Source: GCA-2708415 sp964351905
Lineage (GTDB): Bacteria; Pseudomonadota; Alphaproteobacteria; Micavibrionales; Micavibrionaceae
DNA length: 21,847 nt
NCBI GenBank assembly: GCA_964351905.1
Contig: CAYGPG010000027.1
Span: 1 to 21,847 of the forward strand
Direction: 5' to 3'
Both the position numbers and the translations under genes were made by a program. Positions within the stretch are counted from its first letter, which is position 1. Each line of letters begins with the position of its first letter. Of the stretch, positions 1 to 7,835 are shown in pieces. A model generated the notes under the pieces. That model saw only the letters and a program-made list of their open reading frames with translations. It made no database searches and had not been told where the DNA came from.

Positions 1-54
1 AAATTAAATAAATAAACCATGAAAGAAGTTGAAGACTCACATAAGAAATAGAAC

Positions 55-1539
55 ATGACAAATTTAACAGACCTAACAATTGCCGAAGCCCTTAAAGGGT
101 TAGCGGCAAAAGACTACACCGCCGTTGAATTAACCGAAGCGCATATTAAAGCGGGCGATGCGGCAGATCATCTGAATGCCTACATCACCAAAACGCCTGA
201 ATTGGCGTTGGAGCGCGCAAAGGCGAGCGACAAACGCCGCGCCGAAGGCAAGGCAAGTGATTTGGACGGCATTCCCATCGCGATGAAAGATTTGTTCTGC
301 ACCAAAGGCGTGCAAACAACGGCGGCAAGTAAAATTCTTGAAGGCTTTATCCCTGAATATGAATCTACCGTATCACAAAAACTGCAAGACGCAGGCACCA
401 TCATGTTGGGTAAAGCCAATTTGGATGAGTTTGCGATGGGGTCGTCAAATACAACCAGTGCCTATGGCAATGTTTTAAATCCATGGAAACGCAATAACGA
501 TGATGCAAACTTAGTTCCCGGTGGCTCTTCTGGTGGGTCTGCCGCCGCGGTTGCCGCGCGTATCGCCATGGCCGCAACAGGGACTGATACAGGCGGCTCC
601 ATCCGTCAACCTGCCGCCTTTTGTGGTATTGCGGGAATTAAGCCAACTTATGGCCGTTGTTCACGATGGGGCGTTGTGGCGTTTGCCTCGTCGCTTGATC
701 AACCCGGCATTTTTGCGCGTAACACAGAAGATTGTGCGCTGATGTTACAGGCCATGTCAGGTTTTGACCCTATGGATTCAACAAGCGCGGATATCCCTGT
801 GCCTGATTTTGCCGCCGCCTTAACAGGTGATGTCAAAGGTATGAAAATTGGTATTCCAAAAGAATATCGTGTGGACGGCATGCCCGAAGAAATTGAAAAA
901 ATGTGGCAAGATGGCATTGCCATGATGAAAGAGGCGGGTGCAGAAATTGTGGATGTGTCCCTACCCCACACAAAATATGCGTTGCCCGTTTATTACGTGA
1001 TTGCGCCGGCAGAATGTTCATCCAACCTCGCCCGTTATGATGGGGTTCGTTATGGCCTTCGCGTTGAAGGCAAAGACCTAAATGAAACATACGAAAACAC
1101 ACGCGCCGAAGGTTTTGGCGAAGAAGTTAAACGCCGTATTATGATTGGCACCTATGCGCTGTCGTCTGGCTATTACGATGCTTATTACATCAAGGCACAA
1201 AAAGTCCGCCGTTTGATTTCCGAAGACTTCAGACACGCTTTTGAAAAATGCGATGCCCTTTTAACACCAACCGCGCCCAGTGCGGCGTTTGCCATTGGCG
1301 AAAATGAAGATGACCCTATTAAGATGTATTTGAATGATGTGTTCACCGTTCCGGCGTCTTTGGCGGGATTGCCAGGCATGTCCGTGCCCACAGGCTTGAA
1401 TGCTCAAGGCCTTCCATTAGGCCTTCAAATCATTGGAAAGCCTTGGGATGAAGCATCTGTTTTTAAAATCGGTCAAACCCTCGAACGTGCCTCTGGCTTT
1501 AACGCCATGCCAATGATGAACACCAAAGTGGCGGCGTAA
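55..1539 (+). CDS. gatA: Glutamyl/aspartyl-tRNA amidotransferase subunit A
   Basis: GatA is the glutaminase/amidase subunit of the cytoplasmic GatCAB complex. It releases ammonia from glutamine, which is used to convert Glu-tRNA(Gln) and/or Asp-tRNA(Asn) to the correctly charged forms. The 494-residue length is normal for the family. The amidase-signature Ser-cisSer-Lys triad is visible: Lys78 in the GIPIAMKD segment, Ser158 in GGSSGGS and Ser182 in GTDTGGS. The spacing between the two serines (24 residues) matches well-studied GatA proteins. The ATG at 55 fits the usual N-terminus, although no strong Shine-Dalgarno site precedes it. gatC, which often lies directly upstream, is not in the window; any preceding gene must end within or before the first few bases. 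Downstream, gatB is separated from gatA by four other genes, which is unusual. Confidence 0.98.
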   Translation: MTNLTDLTIAEALKGLAAKDYTAVELTEAHIKAGDAADHLNAYITKTPELALERAKASDKRRAEGKASDLDGIPIAMKDLFCTKGVQTTAASKILEGFIPEYESTVSQKLQDAGTIMLGKANLDEFAMGSSNTTSAYGNVLNPWKRNNDDANLVPGGSSGGSAAAVAARIAMAATGTDTGGSIRQPAAFCGIAGIKPTYGRCSRWGVVAFASSLDQPGIFARNTEDCALMLQAMSGFDPMDSTSADIPVPDFAAALTGDVKGMKIGIPKEYRVDGMPEEIEKMWQDGIAMMKEAGAEIVDVSLPHTKYALPVYYVIAPAECSSNLARYDGVRYGLRVEGKDLNETYENTRAEGFGEEVKRRIMIGTYALSSGYYDAYYIKAQKVRRLISEDFRHAFEKCDALLTPTAPSAAFAIGENEDDPIKMYLNDVFTVPASLAGLPGMSVPTGLNAQGLPLGLQIIGKPWDEASVFKIGQTLERASGFNAMPMMNTKVAA

Positions 1540-1565
1540 TTAAAAATCAGGTACTATGAAATCAA

Positions 1566-1647
1566 TGTCATTCTGAGCGTAGCCGAAGGATCTTTTCTAT
1601 TCCAACTGATAAGATCTCTCCAATCGCTTCGCTCCGTCGAAATGACA
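1566..1647. repeat. Palindromic intergenic repeat, copy A
   Basis: An 82-bp element with perfect 7-bp terminal inverted repeats, TGTCATT and AATGACA, and a second inner pair, GATCTT (1589-1594) and AAGATC (1611-1616). Its left arm closely matches the reverse complement of the right arm of the element at 7451-7526, including the TGTCATTCTGAGCGTAGC core. This shows a dispersed family within this one window. It fills nearly all of the space between gatA and the next gene, and the Shine-Dalgarno site of that gene starts 4 bp beyond the repeat end. Repeats with this TGTCATTCTGAG edge are widespread in bacterial genomes; mobility by a REP-type transposase is possible but not shown here. Confidence 0.8.
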
Positions 1648-1650
1648 AAG

Positions 1651-1656
1651 AAGGAA
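1651..1656 (+). promoter_or_regulatory. Ribosome binding site of the cysteine-rich exported protein
   Basis: AAGGAA lies 5 nt upstream of the ATG at 1662. It is one of the few clear Shine-Dalgarno sites in the window and supports that start, which also gives a clean signal peptide. Confidence 0.6.
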
Positions 1657-1661
1657 TAAAA

Positions 1662-2189
1662 ATGAAAAAATTATTATTTGTAATTGCCCTATTAATGACT
1701 TCACAGGCGCACGCCACGCCCGTAGATAAAGAAACGGCGAATAAATATTACAAAAATTGCGCCGCACAATCTGACCCGCGCTTTTCTGCCGACACACAAA
1801 AATTGTTCTGCGCCTGCACCGCCGTTAAACTCATGGAAAATTATACGATTGAGGATATGCAGGCAACAAGCGCACAAGATGCTTCCGCCCGCGATGCGAC
1901 GAACAAAATGATTACTGAGATTTACGCGCCCTGTATTCGCTACCCCGCCAAAGAATATCATTTTCAAACTTGCGCCAGTGATCCAAAAACCAAGCTCATT
2001 GGGAACCCTCAAAAGATTTGCTCTTGTTCTGCCGAACGTGTCGCCGACCATTTGCAAGAAAACGCCCAAGATATGCTCTCTGGCATTCTACGCCGTAATC
2101 CAAATATTATGGACCCCATGCAAGCCCTCTATGATGATCCCTCCTTCCAAAAAATCATCCAATCCAAAGTGATGGGCTGCGTGCTTTAA
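1662..2189 (+). CDS. Exported cysteine-rich protein with duplicated CxC module
   Basis: I do not recognise this 175-residue protein as a named family. It starts with a classical signal peptide (two Lys, hydrophobic stretch, AHA cleavage site near residue 18), so it is probably periplasmic or secreted. The mature part holds eight cysteines in two similar modules. Module 1 has Cys33, Cys50, Cys52 and Cys91; module 2 has Cys104, Cys120, Cys122 and Cys173. Each has the order C - 16/17 residues - CxC - long helical spacer - C, with FCACTA and ICSCSA at the CxC positions. This indicates an internal duplication. The pattern suggests disulfides or metal binding, but neither is shown. It lies between gatA and three transporters, 18 nt before the first. 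The function is unknown. Confidence 0.8.
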   Translation: MKKLLFVIALLMTSQAHATPVDKETANKYYKNCAAQSDPRFSADTQKLFCACTAVKLMENYTIEDMQATSAQDASARDATNKMITEIYAPCIRYPAKEYHFQTCASDPKTKLIGNPQKICSCSAERVADHLQENAQDMLSGILRRNPNIMDPMQALYDDPSFQKIIQSKVMGCVL

Positions 2190-2207
2190 AAACAGGCTAA
2201 CACCAAA

Positions 2208-3083
2208 ATGAAAAATTTATCGGTCAATGTGCGGGCGATCATATTGATTTTCTTTGCTTTCGCTTCATACAACGCGGCAGACGCCTTTTTAAAAAAAGCA
2301 CAGGATTATTATAGTTTTGCGGAAGCCGCATTCTATCCCATCGTCTGTTATTTCATTTTTACTGTTTTACTATCAAAACAATTTGGCTCACTGACAACAA
2401 TTACCAAAACAAAGAAGTTAAAATTGCACGTGATTCGTTCGTTCTGCGGAACCAGCTGTTTTGTATCAATGGTTTTAGCTTTTAAATATATCACTTTGGC
2501 TGAGGCCTATACCCTAATTTTAACGGCTCCTTTTTGGGTCGCTATTTTCTCCCTATTTTTCTTTAAAGAAAAAATCGGACCTTATCGTTGGATATCCATA
2601 TTTTTAGGCTTTATCGGCGTTTTGATAGTTTTAAGACCAGGCATTGCTATTATAACGCCTGCATCAATTCTCCCCCTTTTTGCCGCAATTGGTTTTTCAT
2701 TATTTGTTATTTACAGCAAAAAAATTGGTGAAGAAGAGCCTATGATTAACATGGTCATTTATCCAATTATAAGCGATTTAATTGTGCTTGTTCCCATCAT
2801 TTTATATATGGGCGGTTTCACACCACCACAAATTGAACATTTTCATCTGTTCCTATTATCGGGTGGATTATATTTAGCAGGAACAACACTTGCCTCATTA
2901 GGATACGCTTCTGGAGAGTCTTCTGCTTTAGGCATCATACAATATTCTCAAATCTTATGGGGTATTCTTATCGGCTATTTTTTCTTTGCCGAAAAACCTG
3001 AAATTTGGACGTTATTAGGGGCTGTTATAATCGTCCTGAGCGGTATATATTTGATTTATCGTGAACATAAAGTCCAAACATAA
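2208..3083 (+). CDS. EamA/DMT-family transporter, copy 1
   Basis: A 291-residue integral membrane protein of the drug/metabolite transporter superfamily. The sequence shows about ten hydrophobic segments and two EamA halves. The first half ends with a motif of type RW-x-GFxGVLIVLRPG at about 127-145, and the C-terminus ends in a helix followed by LIYREH. Substrates in this superfamily range from amino acids and nucleotide sugars to S-adenosylmethionine, and none can be assigned here. The N-terminus MKNLSV and the C-terminal IYLIYREH recur in the next two genes, so the three are tandem paralogues. It is 2 bp from copy 2. Base composition is more AT-rich than gatA. No clear Shine-Dalgarno site is visible. 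Confidence 0.92.
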   Translation: MKNLSVNVRAIILIFFAFASYNAADAFLKKAQDYYSFAEAAFYPIVCYFIFTVLLSKQFGSLTTITKTKKLKLHVIRSFCGTSCFVSMVLAFKYITLAEAYTLILTAPFWVAIFSLFFFKEKIGPYRWISIFLGFIGVLIVLRPGIAIITPASILPLFAAIGFSLFVIYSKKIGEEEPMINMVIYPIISDLIVLVPIILYMGGFTPPQIEHFHLFLLSGGLYLAGTTLASLGYASGESSALGIIQYSQILWGILIGYFFFAEKPEIWTLLGAVIIVLSGIYLIYREHKVQT

Positions 3084-3085
3084 TT

Positions 3086-4012
3086 ATGATCAAAAACCTA
3101 TCGAATGAAAAAAAGGGAATGTTTTATTCCCTTATCGGCTTTTCCTTATTTGCGATTGGCGATGTCTTCATAAAATTTTTGGCGGATGATGGATTTAAGC
3201 CGGCTGAAATTGCGTTCTTTTTAAACCTGTTTTATCTGCCCTTCTTACTTCTTTTATCACCAATCATTGGCGGTATCAAAGCCACTTTAAGAACAGAAAA
3301 ATTATGGCTTCATGTTTTTCGCGCTTTGCTTGGCGTGGCGACTTTTATTATTAACGTCAATGCGTTTCAAAAGTTAGGATTAAGTCTGTCTTATACCTTA
3401 ATGTTCGTCGCGCCGTTTTTTGCAGCATTCATGTCGGCCATTTTTCTTAAAAATAAGATCCATATTCATCGTTGGACGGCTATTCTTTTAGGGTTCACGG
3501 GCGTTCTCATTGTCTTGCGCCCTGGTATGGTACCAATGGAGCCTGCGGCGATTGCCGTTATATTTGGCGCATTGTTGATTGCGATAAACCATCTTCTCGC
3601 CCGTAAAATTGGCGGGGATGAGCCATTGATGGCCTTTTCTCTTTTTGGCTGTATCATTTCCTTACAGGTTTTTGCCGTGCTTAATTTTTGGGATGGTGAA
3701 GCCAAAATTCCACAAGCGCAAGATTGGCTTTATTTTCTAATCATCGCAACATTTCACATGGGCGGTATTTTAATGACCTCTCGTGCCTTTTCCATTGCGG
3801 ACACGGCCATCGTTGCGCCATTTCACTATGTGCAACTTTTATGGGGAACGTTATTTGGGGTCCTGATTTTCTCAACCGTGCCTGATATCTGGACGGGTCT
3901 AGGTGCGCTCGTTATCGTCTTTAGCGGTATTTACTTGATCTATCGTGAACATGTGAAGAAAGTAGACCTCACAACAGGCATGACCGCCCACGGTACAATG
4001 GACCAAGATTAA
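3086..4012 (+). CDS. EamA/DMT-family transporter, copy 2
   Basis: The second of three tandem EamA-type transporters, 308 residues, with about ten membrane segments. It shares with its neighbours the N-terminal KNLS motif, the RW-x-GFTGVLIVLRPG block at about 129-147 and the C-terminal GIYLIYREH. It carries an extra polar tail of about 19 residues after that motif, absent in the other copies. It begins 2 bp after copy 1 and ends 3 bp before copy 3, so translation is probably coupled. It reads as less AT-rich than copies 1 and 3, which suggests the duplication is old or that the copies have had different histories. The substrate is unknown. Confidence 0.92.
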   Translation: MIKNLSNEKKGMFYSLIGFSLFAIGDVFIKFLADDGFKPAEIAFFLNLFYLPFLLLLSPIIGGIKATLRTEKLWLHVFRALLGVATFIINVNAFQKLGLSLSYTLMFVAPFFAAFMSAIFLKNKIHIHRWTAILLGFTGVLIVLRPGMVPMEPAAIAVIFGALLIAINHLLARKIGGDEPLMAFSLFGCIISLQVFAVLNFWDGEAKIPQAQDWLYFLIIATFHMGGILMTSRAFSIADTAIVAPFHYVQLLWGTLFGVLIFSTVPDIWTGLGALVIVFSGIYLIYREHVKKVDLTTGMTAHGTMDQD

Positions 4013-4015
4013 AAA

Positions 4016-4921
4016 ATGAAAAACCTCTCAGTCAAAACAACAGGAATAGTATTTACATTATTAGGCTTTAGTATCTTTTCCTTCGCAGATGTCTGTCTCA
4101 AAATTACTTCAAGTGGTTACAATCCCTTTGCTGTTGCTTTATATATGAACATATTCACCACAATTTTTATCACCCCCGTTATTCTATATTATGGCGGCTT
4201 TAGAAAAATTTTAAAAACTAACAACCTTAAAACACATGGAATGCGTAGTTATTTCATGATGGTTAATTTTCTTTGTGTTATTTATGCTTTCAGCCAACTT
4301 CCGCTTGCAACGGCCTATGTCATTGTTTTTACGATGCCTTTTATGTTGAACATTTTGGCTATTGTTTTCTTTAAAGAAAGAATATCTCTTTATAGATGGA
4401 TAGCCATTATAATAGGTATTACAGGTGTAATTGTTGCTATGCGCCCTGGTTTAGAGCCACTCACATTGGCTATGGGTGTCGCCATATTTGGTACTTTTTT
4501 TAACGCCTGCTCTGCAACGACTGTAAAATTCATTCCCAAAGAAGATCATTGGTTATCTTACGCCTTTTACGTTATGATTTTTCAAACTCCGATACTTGCC
4601 GCAATCGTTCTTTATCAAGGCGGTACATTGTTGCCCGATTTAACCAACTGGGCATTAATGCCTTGGTTTATCGCAGGAGGCTTGGCTTATGTTGCCGCTT
4701 TATCACTTATTCCTCAAGCTCTTCAGCGTATAGATGCTTCTATTGTTGGCTCTTTGATCTATATTGCCTTTCCGTGGGGTGTTTTATATGGCTATTTTAT
4801 CTTTGATGACGTGCCAGATCGCTGGACATTGCTGGGCGCTGTGATTATTATCGCTAGCGGATTATTCCTGATTTATCGGGAGAAAATTGAAGATAGCAAA
4901 ATTTTAGAATTGGATAAATAA
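4016..4921 (+). CDS. EamA/DMT-family transporter, copy 3
   Basis: The third tandem EamA-type transporter, 301 residues, with two five-helix halves. Its start MKNLSV is the same as in copy 1. The family block at about 127-145 reads RWIAIIIGITGVIVAMRPG, and the C-terminal helix ends in LIYREK instead of LIYREH. Its stop codon (4919-4921) directly abuts the gatB ATG at 4922 with no spacer, so ribosomes finishing this gene could reinitiate on gatB. All three copies keep a full length and an open frame, so they are probably functional and have diverged in substrate. The substrate is not assignable from sequence. Confidence 0.92.
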   Translation: MKNLSVKTTGIVFTLLGFSIFSFADVCLKITSSGYNPFAVALYMNIFTTIFITPVILYYGGFRKILKTNNLKTHGMRSYFMMVNFLCVIYAFSQLPLATAYVIVFTMPFMLNILAIVFFKERISLYRWIAIIIGITGVIVAMRPGLEPLTLAMGVAIFGTFFNACSATTVKFIPKEDHWLSYAFYVMIFQTPILAAIVLYQGGTLLPDLTNWALMPWFIAGGLAYVAALSLIPQALQRIDASIVGSLIYIAFPWGVLYGYFIFDDVPDRWTLLGAVIIIASGLFLIYREKIEDSKILELDK

Positions 4922-6376
4922 ATGGCTGCACCATTAGTAAAAGGCGAAACAGGCGACTGGGAAATTGTAATCGGGATGGAAGTGCACGCGCAAGTGATTG
5001 CTAATTCCAAACTCTTCTCTGGCTCTGCCATTCAATTTGGCGCGGAACAAAACACACAAGTATCCTTCGTCGATGCCGCCATGCCGGGCATGTTGCCCGT
5101 TCTCAACAAAAAATGTGTTGAGCAAGCCGTGCGAACAGGCCTTGGGCTAAACGCCGAAATCCACAAAACTTCGGTCTTTGCCCGTAAAAATTATTTTTAT
5201 GCTGACCTACCGCAAGGTTATCAAATCTCACAATTTGAAGACCCAATTGTCGGCAAAGGCGAAATTGAAATTGATCTGGCCGATGGCACGACCAAGAAAA
5301 TTGGTATCACGCGCCTACACTTGGAACAAGATGCGGGAAAATCCATCCATGACCAACACCCGACTAAATCCTTTGTGGATTTGAACCGTTCAGGTTCTGC
5401 CCTCATGGAAATTGTATCTGAACCCGATATTTCTAGCCCTGAAGAAGCCGCGGCTTATCTTTCCAAAATCCGTATGATTGTACGTTACTTGGAAACCTGT
5501 GATGGGAACATGGATGAAGGCTCCATGCGGGCGGATGTGAATATTTCTGTGCGTAAGCCTGGGGATGAATTGGGGACACGTGCGGAAATTAAAAACGTAA
5601 ATTCGCTTAAAGCCGTTCAATCAGCAATTGAATTTGAAGTGGATCGTCAAATTGATCTCATCGAAGGCGGTGGCGAAGTGGTTCAAGAAACACGTCTTTG
5701 GGACCCTGTTAAAATGGAAACCCGCTCGATGCGTTCTAAAGAAGAAGCGCATGATTACCGTTACTTCCCTGATCCTGATTTATTGCCGCTTATTTTGGAA
5801 GACGGTTTAGTCGAAAACATTCGTGAGAGCCTTCCAGAATTGCCAGACCAAAAGAAACACCGTTTTATGGGCGATTATGGTTTGAGCCTGTATGACTCTT
5901 CCGTCTTGATCGCCGAACGCTCCCGCGCAGAATATTTTGAAACTGTTGCCAATGATAATGACGCCAAACTCGCCGCCAACTGGGTGATTAATGAACTGCT
6001 CGGCGCGTTAAACAAGGATGAGAAGAAACTCTCCCAATCACCCATTACAGCTGAACAATTAGGAGGTCTTATCGCCCTGATTTCTGACAACACCATCTCG
6101 GGTAAAATCGCCAAAGAAGTCTTCGCCGAGATGTATGCCACAAGTAAAGATGCTAGCGTAATTGTTGAAGAAAAAGGCCTAAAACAAGTCACAGACACAG
6201 GCGAAATAGAAGCCGTAATTGACACTGTCATCGCCAATAACCCTGGTCAAGTCGAAGCCTACAAAGGCGGAAAAGACAAACTCTTCGGCTTCTTCGTCGG
6301 CCAAGTCATGAAAGAATCCGGCGGCAAAGCCAACCCCGCCATGGTAAATGAGCTTTTGAAGAAAAAATTGTCATAA
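4922..6376 (+). CDS. gatB: Aspartyl/glutamyl-tRNA amidotransferase subunit B
   Basis: GatB carries the kinase and transamidase centre of GatCAB. It activates the misacylated aminoacyl-tRNA with ATP and amidates it with ammonia channelled from GatA. The 484-residue length is typical. The N-terminus has the WEIVIGMEVHAQV family block. The GatB signature is at 152-169 (VDLNRSGSALMEIVSEPD), and the CDGNMDEGSMRADVN block follows near 193-207. The last ~150 residues form the YqeY-like tRNA-binding tail. The signature reads SGSAL where many relatives have AGTPL or GVPL, a mild substitution. The ATG lies immediately after the preceding stop, without a good Shine-Dalgarno site, suggesting coupling to the transporter gene. 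Separation from gatA by about 3.4 kb is uncommon. Confidence 0.98.
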   Translation: MAAPLVKGETGDWEIVIGMEVHAQVIANSKLFSGSAIQFGAEQNTQVSFVDAAMPGMLPVLNKKCVEQAVRTGLGLNAEIHKTSVFARKNYFYADLPQGYQISQFEDPIVGKGEIEIDLADGTTKKIGITRLHLEQDAGKSIHDQHPTKSFVDLNRSGSALMEIVSEPDISSPEEAAAYLSKIRMIVRYLETCDGNMDEGSMRADVNISVRKPGDELGTRAEIKNVNSLKAVQSAIEFEVDRQIDLIEGGGEVVQETRLWDPVKMETRSMRSKEEAHDYRYFPDPDLLPLILEDGLVENIRESLPELPDQKKHRFMGDYGLSLYDSSVLIAERSRAEYFETVANDNDAKLAANWVINELLGALNKDEKKLSQSPITAEQLGGLIALISDNTISGKIAKEVFAEMYATSKDASVIVEEKGLKQVTDTGEIEAVIDTVIANNPGQVEAYKGGKDKLFGFFVGQVMKESGGKANPAMVNELLKKKLS

Positions 6377-6381
6377 TTTTA

Positions 6382-6409
6382 TTGACATAATTACAAGCTT
6401 GGCTATACT
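6382..6409 (+). promoter_or_regulatory. Near-consensus sigma-70 promoter
   Basis: TTGACA (6382-6387) and TATACT (6404-6409) are separated by 16 bp, starting 6 bp after the gatB stop and ending 24 bp before the ATG at 6434. This is the strongest promoter match I see in the window. It implies that the downstream gene is transcribed independently of the gat locus. Confidence 0.7.
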
Positions 6410-6433
6410 TCCCAACTTCATTATGAGGTTAAT

Positions 6434-7261
6434 ATGGCTAAACACGATTCTATAGTTGAAAGTTTAAAAACTAACAAAAACCTAGTCACCCCTTTGAACG
6501 ATATAAGGGAAAATATACGTAGTAGTGATGTAAAAACTGCTATAAAAAAACGATGCACACATGCCCTTAATAGAATATCTCACCCTAATTATAAACTAAC
6601 CACCTCCAATTATATTGCTGTTGTTGGAGAGCTTTTATTTTACACCGAACAAGCATTATTAAACTTTCCCAAATTTGGTAAAACTGACCTAGATCGAGTT
6701 AAAGCAATATGCACTGCAAGTAACATTGAATTAGGCGCTTTGGCAGACACCCCTCTTGCGCAAACTTATTTTTCTGAATTTTCAAAGCCATATAAACCTC
6801 TAGAAAGAGCCTCATATCAAACTGAAGTATTAGCTTTTTTTGAAAAAAACATTATTTCGCCAAGCAAAAAATTAAACGATGATTTAGGCATAACGACATC
6901 AACATCCTTATTAAAAGAATTATCTATAGAATTTAATTACAGAAGTTTATGCACATTAAAAGGCGCACAAAAAGATAATAAAATTAAAGAAACTGATGTG
7001 GATCAAGCTATTGAATCTGCTGTGCAAAACGTTATTGCGAAACAGCTCATATCGAACGAGCAAAATCCGCTAAACCCTGATTTATTTTCATTTTCTTATG
7101 AATTTGACCAAAGCACAAGCAAGGTTAAACTTAAAGTGTCACTAAAAGATAGCTACGCAGAATCTCTTGTTAAAGATCCTCAAAAAGAAGAAACTTTGTC
7201 TAGTTCAATAGCAAAAGACGTTGTTAACACCTTAAACGCGCTTATCAAAAATACGTTATGA
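6434..7261 (+). CDS. Unrecognised 275-residue protein
   Basis: I do not recognise this protein. It has no signal peptide and no convincing membrane segment, and it is rich in Lys, Ser, Asn and Leu with mainly helical-looking sequence. The C-terminal third contains alternating segments (about residues 215-240) that could form strands. Three cysteines occur at scattered positions with no CxxC pairing. An AGG-containing Shine-Dalgarno site (ATGAGGTT) ends 5 nt before the ATG, and a strong promoter lies upstream, so this is very likely a real expressed gene. It is markedly more AT-rich than gatB, with many AAA, AAT and TTA codons, and it begins the accessory-looking stretch that runs to about 10.3 kb. 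Horizontal acquisition is plausible but unproven. Confidence 0.75.
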   Translation: MAKHDSIVESLKTNKNLVTPLNDIRENIRSSDVKTAIKKRCTHALNRISHPNYKLTTSNYIAVVGELLFYTEQALLNFPKFGKTDLDRVKAICTASNIELGALADTPLAQTYFSEFSKPYKPLERASYQTEVLAFFEKNIISPSKKLNDDLGITTSTSLLKELSIEFNYRSLCTLKGAQKDNKIKETDVDQAIESAVQNVIAKQLISNEQNPLNPDLFSFSYEFDQSTSKVKLKVSLKDSYAESLVKDPQKEETLSSSIAKDVVNTLNALIKNTL

Positions 7262-7294
7262 TATTAAATCGATATAAATTTATTAACATCTGTG

Positions 7295-7320
7295 AAATAG
7301 GATAATATTCCTTTATTTTT
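7295..7320 (+). terminator. Weak putative terminator
   Basis: AGGA (7299-7302) pairs with TCCT (7309-7312). The stem can extend outwards as AAAT/ATTT across a 2-nt bulge, and it overlaps a T-run (7316-7320). It lies about 35 bp after the 275-residue gene. The stem is short and AT-rich, so this is only a candidate. Confidence 0.3.
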
Positions 7321-7450
7321 GAGTGTGCTTATGCTACATTGATGGATGATTTGTTTAAGACATCACGCTCACAAACGCCCACTTGTCATCATTGTAAGGA
7401 ATCTAATAAGCCTGTCCTCGCGAAAGCAGGGAAAGCGACCCATTCTTTGT

Positions 7451-7526
7451 TGTCAACCTGAGGAACAACGTGACGAAGGATCTTGCATACATGGCGACCA
7501 GATTCTTCGCTACGCTCAGAATGACA
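7451..7526. repeat. Palindromic intergenic repeat, copy B
   Basis: A 76-bp element bounded by TGTCA and TGACA, with CTGAG and CTCAG just inside them. The right arm, read on the minus strand, is TGTCATTCTGAGCGTAGC followed by GAAGAATCT, nearly the same as the left arm of copy A at 1566. The left arm carries a longer variant with GGAACAACGTGACGAAGGATCTT. The two arms of one copy therefore differ more from each other than from an arm of the other copy, which fits recombination between or decay of a repeat family. Confidence 0.75.
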
Positions 7527-7781
7527 ATTACTTTGGATTGCCGCGTTCGCTTTGCTCTCTCGCATTAACTATACGTCCAACCAACGAACTAATAAAATTA
7601 TTCAATAAAATCAGTGATAAAGAATTTTGGGTACGAAAAATATACCAACGAACTGATAGTTTTATTTATAAATTACTTCGTGCCCTTTGTGCCCTTAGTG
7701 GTAAACCGACAGAATATCACCATAAAAAACCGCGACGCAACGAACGGACTGAAGGAAGTTATCAAAAACTTTCTCTTTATC

Positions 7782-7809
7782 TTGCCATCCCCTGCTCCTC
7801 TGGCATAAT
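7782..7809 (+). promoter_or_regulatory. Extended -10 promoter of the DUF4177/TerD unit
   Basis: TTGCCA (7782-7787) and CATAAT (7804-7809) are 16 bp apart, each one base from consensus. TGG sits immediately before the -10 box (7801-7803), giving the TGn extended -10 form. The -10 box ends 26 bp before the ATG at 7836, allowing a short leader. Confidence 0.6.
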
Positions 7810-7835
7810 ACTCAAAACAACAGAAGTGAGATCAC

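Larger units (their letters stand above)
7262..7835. other. 574-bp non-coding stretch of decayed repeats
   Basis: No convincing gene lies here. It holds a 20-bp imperfect palindrome with TCGCGA core (7411-7430), the full palindromic repeat at 7451-7526, and a segment at about 7537-7570 resembling an arm of another common intergenic repeat (ATTGCCGCGTTCGC...CTCTCGCATTA). There are two copies of ACCAACGAACT (7577-7587 and 7645-7655). A stretch around 7673-7705 contains CTTCGTGCCCTTTGTGCCC, resembling a phrase seen in dispersed repeats of unrelated bacteria. A long open frame through this region (7346-7858) is explained by repeat sequence rather than by a protein. The right end carries the promoter at 7782-7809. 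Confidence 0.6.

Noticed and set aside
19..51. A short ATG-to-TAG frame before gatA, possibly the end of gatC
   Set aside because: Its frame is closed by TAA at 13-15, and the ten residues do not resemble a GatC C-terminus.
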